Source: Schistocephalus solidus (Eukaryota > Platyhelminthes > Cestoda > Diphyllobothriidea > Diphyllobothriidae). Taken from it: 64,000 bases of DNA. The stretch covers positions 55,225 to 119,224 of the forward strand of contig WEDG01003980.1 of the NCBI GenBank assembly GCA_017591395.1, read 5' to 3'. Below are positions 38,401-44,977 of this stretch, piece after piece. The translations under genes and the position numbers were made by a program. Position 1 is the first letter of the stretch. Every line of letters begins with the position of its first letter. Under the pieces are notes generated by a model. The model was not told the DNA's origin. It was given only the letters and a program-made list of their open reading frames with translations, and searched no databases.

Positions 38401-41400
38401 AAGAATGCCCGGCATCGTTCATTTTCTCGGAAAGAGGCAGTCAAGGCGTAGCGAGTCACCAATTTTCACCACAGAGAGTGAATAGGCCATACCCAGCGAT
38501 AATCAATGGAACATGCTCAATGTGCATGCAACCCGATTGTCGCATACTGCGAACTGTACCTAGGACCCTCCAGCCTCTGTAGCAAAAGTCACTACTTGAA
38601 GCATTAGGACGTTTACTTCTTTTTACATACCAATTTGGGAAATTCTATCACTTTAATTGACATATTTGTTTCATTTCCTTACTCCCCCTACCTCTAGATA
38701 TTTCTTCCTTCGACTCAGTGGACCAGGTAACAACTGTCGAGAACGTGAACCCATCACCAAGCGTTAAAATCCGCCGTTTGAAGCTTTCAAATTTGAAGCT
38801 CTTCTCCGATGGTTTGGAACCTAGTCGTCGGAGTTCATCCCGAAACAGGTCCACTTATGCCAACGGTGTTGGTGACCGTGTAAGTGTGTGGTTCTTTTCC
38901 ACACCAGCGAGTACATTTTCACTTTTTTGTTCGATAGCTCGCTAACTTTTGTTACATGAATCGAAAGTTCCATAAAATTTTCTCTGTGTATTGATTATTC
39001 AGCTAGCACATGAGCATTGCTCTTGAGACTGAAGTTGCCCAAAACCTTTACGGGAAAACCTGATGCTGTATGGGGACCGGTCGCGCGTGTTGCACGCGTA
39101 GACGCACTGGATAGCTCTGTCGCCTACTTGCGCCTAATCCTCATCAGATGGCTGACCGTGTTGGACAGTATACTAGTTTCGACTCAGGGCACTGCATCCT
39201 TCGGCACTCAGTGCACATTCCTTACCATCTAAACAATCGGACAGGCTTATTAACTCTCATGTTGCGCTAAGGATGCTGTCAGCCAACCGGTTGGGTAAGT
39301 CAGTTTTCTCAGGCAGGAAATTTAGGCTCAATTGGTCTCCGAGCCGTTCCTCGTGGTGTGAAAATCTGGCCCCTCGTGTGCAGAAAAGGCGTATGTAGCA
39401 CGCGCAGACGGACTGATTAGTTTTCTTCGGTCACGTCTTCGGTATCCTTGACTCTCGTTGATGAACCCTCACCGATCGCTAACGGAACTCACTCGTCCCG
39501 TTCTGTCTTTGGACTCATTCTCGAGCCCACCAGCAGCCGCACTGCTGATAGTAGTAGAATGTTCAGATTAATATAGCCGGTAAAGGCAAGGGAGACTGGA
39601 ATGGCCATTTCTGGCTCATAATCCCTTATCAGCCAGTCATGCCAGACCCCAGGTGGTGCACACTTCGAGACTCGAACCCGTGACCTGGTGATCAGAAGTC
39701 CAACGCCTAAACCGTTCGGCCACGGGCTGGTTGTCTTGCCGGTTCAGATCTGGAACACTGACATTCGTTGATGAACGCTCACCGATCGCTAACAGAACCC
39801 TCTCGTCCCGTCTTGACACACTCGGTCTTAACACCGGCTTCATACCGATGAGGGAGAAGAGAGTGCAGTAGATGCTGCGGCGGTTTACCATCGCCATAAA
39901 CTAATTCAGGTACCTAGATGCAGGCTCACGCCGCGCGAGACACTAGCTCTGAGCCTCTTTACTCCATCTTGACGTCGAACCCACGAAGATGGATGAATAG
40001 GTAGTGCAGTAAATTCTGCGTTAGTCTATAGACTAAGTAGTGCGCAAATCACCGTCTCTGCACCCACTTTGTTGTTTGGTACACGGTGGACACAGCCGGA
40101 AACAACGGTCTCACTATCACACTCCATCGGATCTCTAGTATTTATCATTGAGCCTTTCGAGTGGATTAATTTTTAATAAATTCACTTGGTATGCGAATAT
40201 TATTCTCCCGACTCTGTCAATACTCGCCTACTTTTGGAGCCTTCCAGACTTATTAAAACGCGTATCAAACGATGGCTTTAGGAGTAAGCTTTCCGGGTTC
40301 CGCTTGTTGGTGTCCTTTTTTCCATGTACTAACTATTTCTGAGTTCATTCCGGTATTTCTTTGAGAAAATAATGGTTGCAGTGTGGTTTTCTGCATCATA
40401 AAATGAAAGGTTCTACTTTATAATCACATAAGATGACTTGTTGGCTTGATGATGCACGACTGTCCGAAAAATAACCTCGTTTTAGTTTGATGCCATCAAG
40501 GTACTGTGGCATCAGTTTATCGATCAAGAGCATTAACTTCATTCACATTTATGACTACGAATTGCCGACGGAACTATCATACTCTGTTTATGGACCCCCG
40601 TACGGATATCTAAATTCCACCTTGGAGTTAAGAGATCATCGTAGTCATCTCGATGGGCAAATTAAACTGTACATATCCTTATCCATCTCGCCATTTTTTT
40701 CTAATATGAGCATTTGTTTATAAACTCGAAAGTCTTTAGGGAAGGTTTTTAAAATTTACTATTTACCTGTCGCTGATGCGCAACTTAAGTTACATGTAGG
40801 AAGTTTTACCTCTTTACCACGTGTTATCAATACTTTGGAATTCTTTCTATGCCCCTTGCCCTTTTTTCAGAATCGGAACAGCCAGGATTCTTTTGGTACG
40901 TGATAACTGTAATGTGAACTTTATCCTACGGCTCTTAAATAAACTTCATACGGATATGTTCAAAACGCGAACTGCATCGAACGCTTTCCTTTGTACACTC
41001 CTAGGTATGCCAGTTTATGCTGTTATTTTTATATTAAGGCCTACTTTATAATGTTTACTAGCCCTATTTTTATTGTTAAAGCCTCGTGTTTGGGTCTGGG
41101 AACGTACCCTAGCCTCATGGCTGAAAAGGCTGCTATCGCCCGGCAGCAGGAGCTGCTCGATAAGGAGGCACCAGCTCTGGAGAAGAAGCTGCGTGAGGTA
41201 ATGAATGGGGGTGGTGGTGGTGGTGGTGCCGAGGAGGAAAACCTGATGCGACGATGGTTCAGCTTGGTAAACCAACGGAATGCCCTCGTACATCGAAGTT
41301 ATCAGCTGTCAATCATGTAAGCATTTCTCTGATGTTGCGAAAATGTAACTGAGTTTCTTTGGTTGCATTTTATATCTACTCTACCTAACGTCGTCCGTGA

Positions 41401-44400
41401 AACCTCACTACTTTTGAGACTAGTATACTTTATGTTTTTACGGCGTACTTCTCCTATAGTTTGGTCCTTTGGTTATGTAAGGTTGTCTCCTAACCGTTTG
41501 ATGCCTGTAGAAATTTACTTTTCATCAAAACACTCTACCTACGGTATTTCAGTAGCGTTTCGTCCACGTACTTAATGTGAGAGGATAAAGGAACTGGTGC
41601 CCTGCACACTACGGGGAACAACATGACGAAATGCAAGAGCATACGTTAGTGTGTTGAATGCATAACCAAACGGCCTTTTTCACTAGAACGCGCATTAATA
41701 GGTTTTCCTTATTCCTTCCGTATTTTTGATCCAAACTCGGTGTTCACATTTACACTGTCCGTGTTTTTGTCACGGAACTGTTATATGTAAGCATCTGGAT
41801 GTACTTTTCGTCCCATTAATTCCTCTTGCTTTGAAGTCCTGCCCAAGGCATAAACTTTTTGTGTTGCCATCCGTTTTTATCGTATGCTTCTCCTCTATTC
41901 TGTAGTGAGAAGGAAAAGGACCTCCAGACTACAAGTGAACTCATCAAGCAGGAATTGCACGAGCTTCTTTTAAAAGAAGGTATTCATCCCCACGCCCCCT
42001 TTGTTCAATTGATCCTTGTCCTGCCTGTTATCGTGATCGTTGCTGGAAGTTCCAATCCAATAGGTCTCTGATTTGAGTGAAACCTTGGAAGCAGTGGCTG
42101 CTCCAAAATTGACGACTGTTCTTAGGATTAACAAACACGCGTAAATGTCTGTAGGTTTGAATAGCGTTCAGTTTTCTCAGTATGTGGCGCATTCGCTGCT
42201 TCGCAATGATTTTCCTTCCTCCAAATGCTCTGATTTACTTGTTTTAAATATGCGTCAGGCGCTAGAAGCTTTCATCGATCGTCTGCTTTTTAAATGGAGG
42301 ATGGCAGTTAAGCCATCTGGATCGATAAGCATCACTGCAGTATGCCTGAATCTCCTAGTACTGCCGATAGATTGCGCGACTTTGGCTCCGCTAGTATTGC
42401 ATTTATCCCAACCAATGCCGGCGCTGGACATTGTTCGGTGTCTTGCTGACGATGTCTAGCAGGCCAAAAACGACCGTGCCAGCCTTCTATACCCTTGCAG
42501 TCATAATCTGGCAGCTTAGGTAGTGAATGAATCTTAATTACCAGAAGTAGGTTTCGTATATTTTGTACTGAACTTCTGTCGGTGGCGCTCACAACGCGTG
42601 GCCTGCTGGGCGCTAGCCCAAGCCTCTGTCCGTGAAATCAAAGCCGCCCTCGTGGAAGTATGATACATTCTGCAGGGACCAGGTTCAGTTCGATTAATTT
42701 AAGGGAAAATATAGGCATATGCCTTTAAACTCTCTACTTCCACAGCGTACTCTGCTGCGGAAAGCATTACAACGTGAAATGCGTCACATTTCAGTTTGGT
42801 GCATTGTAGGATAGAATTGTGGACCTTAAAAAATTATCACTAAAACATGCATATTAGTAGGTCACTGCACATTTAAACATCAAACAGAATATGATGGGCG
42901 ATACGCTAACGGGCGCCGGCGTACACAGACCTGCGTAGTCACCTCCGGATTGGCCGTAATAATGGTCGATTGGACCCTACCACCTATAACTGTTGCTTTT
43001 TTTGCCGAATTTATCTCTGCTGATGGACTCCAGTAGGAGTTTCGAAAGCTCAAATGAATAAAAAAATGATTCCGGCGATCAAACAGTGTCTTCTCCCCTC
43101 CTTATGCATACACTTGGAATGTCAACTTTCGGCCCAATACCTCCTCTTCCGTCAAGGTATTTAACGCAAATATATAATCGCCTTTACTGCAATGGGAGAA
43201 ATGCGCTAGGCTCTGATGGCGTGGTCGTGCGTATGACTGTACTGGTCAAGCTTCCTTTTACTGGTCCACGGATGGGGACATAACGACGCCTGAAGTCGGA
43301 GAATTCCAGGTTTTTATCACTCAGCTTGAGAAAAACCTCGCATTCAGTCCCAGCCGGCGCGAGTCTTCCTCACTATAGCATGCAAGTTACCGGTGCTGTG
43401 TGCCCACTTCGCGGAACGCACGGTTCATGCCGTCGTTCGCCACGGTCTAAATGTCACCTCATAGATCATTAATTGCTTCTCCACGCGCAGTAGAGCCGGT
43501 GATTGCACATTGCAAATAACATTTTTTTCTGTTCCTCTATCTTTTGCAGATCACTTAAAAAGCGAAGAAGAGAAGCAGCGCGAGAACACCCTGCTGAATG
43601 AAATTGTTAGCATGGTTAATGAACGCAATGAGATCATCCAGGTTCTGGATCACCAGGAACGAGAGTAAGCTTAATTTTAACCGGCGGACTTACCTCCCGG
43701 TTCATTTTGGATCTTCTTGCTTATGTTTGCGGGTTTTTCGCATTCCATCCTCCGTAAAGATTACGTATGTACGCCTGTGTTCTAATTACTATATGCATTG
43801 CTACTTATTTCATTTAAGTAGACCCGTTATGCTGTGATTCGTTTCAGATCAATCGCTCTTCCGATTGCTGAATATGTTTGAAGCTTCTGGGGTCGGGACG
43901 AGGACCATTTGAAAATGTTGTCCTGGGGTTGGGAGGGGCGGCAGGGAGACGGAGCTAGGAGCATAGTCAGACTTCATTACGGTTAGCCGCCGTTCAGACT
44001 GTTTCAGGGCTGCTGTCTGGGTTGGAGTTCGTTCATTTGGATTTAGCATAAACGGTAGGCTTAATTGCAGCAGTTGCATTGGGGTAAATTTTAGAATAAG
44101 GGTTGGGTTTTAGGGTTATTTTTGGGGTTAGGCCTATTATTAACTTTTCCATATACGCTGGTTAGATATTTGTAATTTAGTCATTCAATAATTCCGTAAT
44201 TAATTACTTAGTTAGTGACAATAATTAACAATTACTTCATACTATTAACCATTACCGACTCATTACGGTTTCGCGAGAGGCCCGAGAGCCTCCTTGTTTA
44301 ACCGGTGGCCTTTGTTGAAGGTCGTTTCGCCGGATGGCTCGCAGACAGGCTGACAGACTGTTCATATGTTCTCGAGGTTCCCATCCTCCTGCTATAGGTC

Positions 44401-44977
44401 AACCAGCGTTCTGTAATATTTCCTTGACAGATCCGTCATGTCATCTGGTAAACGTACATTCGATGCAACTGTCATAGAGTGAGTAGAGTTTTTAGTTTTA
44501 GTGGTGTCGTTTATGATCAGATAGGTAAAGTTGAGAGATACGGACTGGTAATTTGGGACATTAGAAGGCCTCACCGAAACGGGTTTTTTACATGCTGACG
44601 TTTCGGAGAGCTGGGTCGGCTTACCACTGTCAAGGCGCCAAATACGTAAAGTCGAAAATGAGCGTAAATGGCGTGCCGAACTAGTCGGTCTTGAGATGGT
44701 CGATTTTTTGCTTTTTTCACTGGTTCAGCCTTCGAGGATGTTTGACAGGCTTGAGCCGCCGTCTGCTTGCACTAAGCCCCCCGCCCAGGACCACAGCTGT
44801 GGGGAGTGCGCCATTTTTGTTGCCTTCTTACTGGCCAGACCTAATTGAGCGACAAACTTCATCCCTTGCGGGGGTATTTATTTCAGATTTGTCGAAGTGG
44901 TCGAAAGAGGCTTCCGCACAGACCAACTAACTCAACAGACCTTCCATGGAGGCGAAAAGTCTTGTTGCGTCCAGTGA
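14438..44977 (+). CDS. EHBP1: EH domain-binding protein 1 orthologue, spliced gene
   Basis: A spliced gene with 14 exons placed. Domains in order: NT-C2 (membrane-binding) from residue 1 to about 175, a low-complexity linker, a single calponin-homology domain, a second linker with a coiled coil, a bMERB domain (binds Rab8/10-family GTPases) and a C-terminal Cys-Cys-Val-Gln box. This order is diagnostic of EHBP1/EHBP1L1, which couples Rab8/Rab10 and EHD proteins to actin in endocytic recycling (family knowledge). Splice phases agree at every junction except across 24439-32453, where one or more linker exons are unplaced. The placed exons encode about 786 residues; the human protein is about 1230. 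Introns are 0.2 to 8 kb and hold SINEs, LINE pieces and a tRNA gene. No NPF (EHD-binding) motif occurs in any placed exon. Confidence 0.92.
14878..17460 (-). mobile_element. RTE-like LINE fragment, antisense in EHBP1 intron 1
   Basis: Minus-strand pieces in order. 17457-17215 is an endonuclease N terminus ([19 protein letters not shown], then [19 protein letters not shown]). 16274-15933 is RT spacer and fingers ([14 protein letters not shown]). 15375-14878 is RT palm to thumb ([13 protein letters not shown], then [10 protein letters not shown] and [12 protein letters not shown]). The catalytic YADD box reads YAGD, so the enzyme is dead. Much sequence between the pieces is frameshifted. It lies antisense to EHBP1, between exons 1 and 2. 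Confidence 0.8.
18050..18700 (+). repeat. Zinc-finger-LINE 3' tail copy, plus orientation
   Basis: The reverse complement of the 27.65-28.3 kb repeat, with landmarks in order: 'ctggtgcagatgtcaagggg', 'aggtcgtgctgtggcgca', 'cactcccgcatcagacaact', 'ctatcacggtgcgctaaaag', 'actgagagtcggactgcaa', 'gccatgctgtggagcgca' and an end near 'cgaaggtcgaactgtg' (about 18690). It sits in EHBP1 intron 1. Confidence 0.7.
19088..19237 (+). CDS. EHBP1: EHBP1 coding exon 2: NT-C2 domain
   Basis: Acceptor 'cccacctag' ends at 19087; donor gtgagt is at 19238. 50 codons in phase 0 (residues 54-103). [13 protein letters not shown] and [12 protein letters not shown] match human WPVPENIEITVTL and [12 protein letters not shown], the core of the EHBP1 C2 domain. 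Confidence 0.93.
19495..19513. repeat. (GT)n microsatellite
   Basis: Short run of GT dinucleotides just after EHBP1 exon 2. Confidence 0.8.
19883..20165 (-). mobile_element. tRNA-derived SINE, minus orientation
   Basis: The reverse complement reads a tRNA-like head with B box 'gggttcgatcc'-type sequence, the core 'tgacggctaataagccagaa', then a second half ending in 'caacgggatgagtgattcc'. About 280 bp. The head resembles a tRNA with A and B boxes but has extra sequence and is not a tRNA gene. Confidence 0.75.
20186..20530. mobile_element. Head-to-head SINE pair
   Basis: 20186-20265 is a truncated minus-strand SINE core ('atttctggtttattagccgt'). It abuts a plus-strand copy at 20266-20530, which has the tRNA-like head ('gagctcgtggcgcattctgt'), the core 'ctaataagccagaaatggcc' and the second half ending 'caatcggtgagtgcccatc'. 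The two cores are complementary and could form a hairpin in the EHBP1 pre-mRNA. Confidence 0.75.
20780..20960. repeat. Degenerate CCCTAA-rich repeat
   Basis: 'ggaagggtaagggttcccgt' is followed by many imperfect 'cttaaccctaa' units. Similar mixtures occur near 33.52, 37.05, 44.10, 57.97 and 61.80 kb. An interstitial telomere-like repeat family; not a telomere. Confidence 0.55.
21397..21614 (+). CDS. EHBP1: EHBP1 coding exon 3: end of NT-C2 domain
   Basis: Acceptor 'cacccacag' ends at 21396. It encodes residues 104-175 plus two bases of 176. [20 protein letters not shown] and [20 protein letters not shown] align with human ASPMPTQTDVKLKFKPLSKK and VVSAALQFSLSCIFLREGKA. Donor gttagt at 21615, phase 2. 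The first base of the next exon completes the Thr codon of the conserved TDEDM. Confidence 0.92.
21870..22500 (+). repeat. Zinc-finger-LINE 3' tail copies, plus orientation
   Basis: Shares 'tttcctcactataagcaatc', 'gaaggttgccaactgacggg', 'ggcactcccactccgtggga' and 'ttaattcgcacgcaagtcat' with the 27.65-28.14 kb copy, in inverse complement. A second overlapping end piece follows at about 22300-22500. In EHBP1 intron 3. Confidence 0.65.
22500..24068. other. EHBP1 intron sequence, nothing recognised
   Basis: No repeat or coding match recognised. It ends in a pyrimidine-rich tract ('cttccctccctcccccc..') feeding the acceptor of exon 4. Confidence 0.4.
24069..24439 (+). CDS. EHBP1: EHBP1 coding exon 4: post-C2 linker
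   Basis: Acceptor 'cttttctag' ends at 24068; donor gtgagt at 24440, phase 1. It begins [15 protein letters not shown] across the junction, matching human TDEDMQSLASLMSM. The rest is linker: Ser-rich, a run of eight Ala (about 24223-24245), LTAKLQGL (like human VNKLNALSSL), and an acidic run [10 protein letters not shown]. The encoded linker has no NPF motif. Confidence 0.9.
24659..24701. repeat. (TA)n microsatellite
   Basis: About 43 bp of alternating TA immediately before a SINE cluster. Confidence 0.9.
24708..25032 (+). mobile_element. tRNA-derived SINE with flanking half and (TA)n tail
   Basis: 24708-24795 is the second SINE half in minus orientation. 24801-24962 is a plus-strand SINE with A box 'gtggcacagtgggtagagcg' (about 24822-24841), B box 'gcgagttcgaggct' (about 24863-24876), and core 'ctaataagccagaaatggcc'. 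It ends in (TA)n at 24980-25032. Clear pol III promoter layout. Confidence 0.85.
25045..25690 (-). mobile_element. Tandem SINE array with a 303-bp period
   Basis: The same motif 'gacaagggagaccggaatgg' begins at 25048, 25351 and 25654, exactly 303 bp apart. The first two units are complete and differ at only about five positions; the third breaks off after 'tggcttatttgccgtgatgg' (about 25700). Each full unit in minus orientation has the tRNA-like head (B box reverse complement 'gggattcgaacccg'), core and second half. Confidence 0.85.
25700..25870 (-). repeat. Fragment of the zinc-finger-LINE 3' tail
   Basis: 'agagtcaagaagaccgaaga', 'tgggagagggcacaggc', 'ccataaaggccatattaaga' and 'ccattgcagtctgactctca' match 27.82-27.98 kb closely. 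It replaces the end of the third SINE unit, so the SINE array and this fragment were joined by insertion or recombination. Confidence 0.7.
25871..27640. other. EHBP1 intron sequence, nothing recognised
   Basis: AT-rich to neutral sequence. A (GA)n run lies at about 26912-26929. 27285-27410 has a Ser/Thr/Pro-rich open frame on the plus strand, but no splice signals of the needed phase were found around it. Confidence 0.35.
27650..28686 (-). mobile_element. 5'-truncated zinc-finger LINE: last finger plus 3' tail
   Basis: Read on the minus strand, it starts inside a zinc finger at about 28686. It then encodes an intact last finger ([20 protein letters not shown], ending DNLR; about 28530-28600) and runs on through about 870 bp of tail to a conserved end at about 27665. 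28160-28440 is nearly identical to 52150-52430, the same part of LINE copy C. It has the structure expected of target-primed insertion with 5' truncation. Confidence 0.8.
28690..29390. other. EHBP1 intron sequence, nothing recognised
   Basis: No gene seen. A C-rich tract is at 29200-29230. Confidence 0.35.
29391..29760 (-). mobile_element. Degraded SINE
   Basis: 'agaatggccgtgtctggctt' and 'cgtcgtcagttagcc' match the minus-strand SINE core. Later pieces at about 29505-29660 and the tRNA-like 'gtggactcgtgacgcaagcg' near 29718 suggest one or two old copies. Confidence 0.5.
29761..32403. other. EHBP1 intron; possible linker exon and simple repeats
   Basis: 29878-30030 follows a strong acceptor-like tract ('ctcttccccttccag') and is open in the phase left by exon 4, as a Pro/Ser/Thr-rich frame ([19 protein letters not shown]). 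It also contains PHCTRTF, which looks like a zinc-finger LINE remnant, so it is not called an exon. 30721-30850 is an imperfect ACT/TAC trinucleotide repeat. 31765-31890 is an old SINE core. Confidence 0.4.
32404..32450. repeat. (CT)n tract serving as a splice polypyrimidine tract
   Basis: About 45 bases of almost pure CT end in 'ccttcag' at 32452, directly in front of the CH-domain exon. The microsatellite is the polypyrimidine tract of this acceptor. Confidence 0.85.
32453..32623 (+). CDS. EHBP1: EHBP1 exon: first half of calponin-homology domain
   Basis: Starts after cag at 32452 with one base finishing a codon (phase 2 in); donor gtaagt at 32624, phase 2 out. [40 protein letters not shown] and FVPELV align with the human CH domain ([38 protein letters not shown]). 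The WC...GLxFCAIxHH pattern is the core of CH helices 1-3. Confidence 0.93.
32770..33260 (-). repeat. Diverged zinc-finger-LINE 3' tail copy
   Basis: 33050-33220 contains 'aagagccattgctactggac', 'tctcagtccctta', 'gaccgagttatgttggcagg' and 'aagccgcggctgttagcgaa', diverged from the 27.96-28.08 kb segment. 32770-33040 has weaker matches. Confidence 0.5.
33868..33939 (+). tRNA. tRNA-Glu (anticodon CTC)
   Basis: Acceptor stem tccccga/tcgggga pairs 7 of 7 with discriminator G. The A box is 'tggtctagcggttagga'. The anticodon loop is ctctcac with CTC at 33901-33903; the anticodon stem has one C-A mismatch. The T stem ccggg/cccgg pairs 5 of 5, but the T loop has G where T54 is expected (gtcgact). The layout is that of eukaryotic tRNA-Glu. 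It lies in the EHBP1 intron between the two CH exons, same strand. Probably a gene, but the mismatch and T-loop change leave room for a pseudogene. Confidence 0.8.
34690..35130 (-). repeat. Zinc-finger-LINE 3' tail copy
   Basis: Contains, in order, 'gacaatttgaccgtcgtatc', 'cagggacggtgacttccaca', 'gcatctaccgcactctcacc', 'cctgggcccggtggcatgac', 'tatggagtgggagtgtcata', 'cctcagttggcaaccttcca' and 'ataaaaatgcgctgagccgt', each with a counterpart at 27.67-28.12 kb. Confidence 0.7.
35131..36071. other. EHBP1 intron before the second CH exon
   Basis: Nothing recognised apart from a pyrimidine-rich run near 35985-36065 before the acceptor. Confidence 0.4.
36072..36383 (+). CDS. EHBP1: EHBP1 exon: second half of CH domain and linker
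   Basis: Acceptor 'gtttgcacag' ends at 36071; donor gtagac at 36384; phase 2 in and out. [32 protein letters not shown] and [16 protein letters not shown] align with human [32 protein letters not shown] and DKLTVMTYLYQIRAHF. A Pro/Ser-rich linker follows ([13 protein letters not shown]). This completes a single type-2-like CH domain. Confidence 0.93.
36825..36900 (+). CDS. EHBP1: EHBP1 exon: linker
   Basis: Acceptor 'gtttatag' ends at 36824; donor gtaagt at 36901. 76 bases, phase 2 in, phase 0 out. Encodes a basic Ser/Thr/Pro linker ([17 protein letters not shown]). Open in the only phase that fits both neighbours. Confidence 0.85.
37462..37645 (+). CDS. EHBP1: EHBP1 exon: coiled-coil segment
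   Basis: Acceptor 'tttttgaacag' ends at 37461; phase 0 in. [20 protein letters not shown] resembles the human helix LLSRQEELKERARVLLEQAR. It then runs into a Ser/Pro/Thr linker. Donor gtaatt at 37646, phase 1 out. Confidence 0.85.
38215..38510 (+). mobile_element. Penelope GIY-YIG endonuclease remnant
   Basis: Plus-strand translation near 38222-38310 gives [16 protein letters not shown], then a stop, then [10 protein letters not shown]. The Cys cluster, the YVGKT box and the EHQLAV-like block are the start of the GIY-YIG endonuclease of Penelope-like elements. Later traces near 38460 fit the family's C-terminal 'NRH' block. Degraded, same strand as EHBP1. Confidence 0.5.
38698..38879 (+). 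CDS. EHBP1: EHBP1 exon: linker upstream of bMERB
   Basis: Acceptor 'ctacctctag' ends at 38697; donor gtaagt at 38880; phase 1 in, 0 out. Encodes a segment with [20 protein letters not shown], perhaps equivalent to human VDLKLKKLLEVQP, followed by [10 protein letters not shown]. Confidence 0.85.
39470..39800 (-). mobile_element. tRNA-derived SINE, minus orientation
   Basis: Second half at 39470-39550, core 'tggccatttctggctcataa' at about 39602, tRNA-like head with reverse-complement B box 'gagactcgaacccg' at about 39667, then the start of another second half at 39765-39815. More diverged than the 25 kb copies. Confidence 0.7.
39820..40060 (+). repeat. Two end pieces of the zinc-finger-LINE 3' tail
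   Basis: 39830-39910 ('gagtgcagtagatgctgcgg' to 'cataaactaattcagg') and 39955-40065 ('gtagtgcagtaaattctgcg' to 'gtgcgcaaatcacc') both resemble the plus-strand 18.58-18.65 and 22.22-22.28 kb segments. Confidence 0.5.
40871..40895 (+). CDS. EHBP1: EHBP1 25-nt microexon (predicted)
   Basis: A strong pyrimidine tract ('cttgcccttttttcag') ends at 40870 and donor gtacgt starts at 40896. Exactly 25 nt takes phase 0 (from 38879) to phase 1, the phase required by the acceptor at 41081. Encodes NRNSQDSF plus one base. Human has DTSQY at the same place before bMERB. Supported by phase and position only. Confidence 0.6.
41082..41316 (+). CDS. EHBP1: EHBP1 exon: bMERB domain, first half
   Basis: Acceptor at 41081 ('attgttaaag'), phase 1 in; donor gtaagc at 41317, phase 2 out. 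[20 protein letters not shown] and [20 protein letters not shown] match human NEQKQIDTRAALVEKRLRY and MMQEWFMLVNKKNALIRRM. Between them is a run of seven Gly encoded by GGT repeats (41207-41227), where human has a short acidic loop. The domain binds Rab8/Rab10-type GTPases (family knowledge). Confidence 0.9.
41906..41979 (+). CDS. EHBP1: EHBP1 exon: bMERB domain, middle
   Basis: Acceptor 'ctattctgtag' ends at 41905; donor gtattc at 41980; phase 2 in, 1 out. Encodes [20 protein letters not shown], matching human LEKEHDLERRYELLNRELR. Confidence 0.9.
43550..43664 (+). CDS. EHBP1: EHBP1 exon: bMERB domain, last helices
   Basis: Acceptor 'tatcttttgcag' ends at 43549; phase 1 in. Encodes [20 protein letters not shown] then [13 protein letters not shown], matching human QKRREQLLLDELVALVNKRD and ALVRDLDAQEK. 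An in-frame TAA follows at 43666, but it overlaps a good donor (gtaagc at 43665). Splicing to 44887 gives a conserved C terminus, so the donor is preferred. Confidence 0.88.
44887..44977 (+). CDS. EHBP1: EHBP1 last exon with CaaX-like C terminus
   Basis: Acceptor 'gtatttatttcag' ends at 44886. Its single first base fits the phase left at 43664. Encodes [13 protein letters not shown], then [11 protein letters not shown] and stop TGA (44975-44977). Human EHBP1 ends EEKCVLQ, so both end in Glu-Lys followed by a CaaX-type box (CCVQ here). Prenylation of this Cys would help membrane attachment (inference from the family). Confidence 0.78.

Noticed and set aside
44632..44850. Alternative last EHBP1 exon after 'tgtcaag'
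   Set aside because: Open in the right phase and Lys/Glu-rich at first, but it has a poor pyrimidine tract and a C terminus unlike any EHBP1. The 44887 exon has a good acceptor and a CaaX end.
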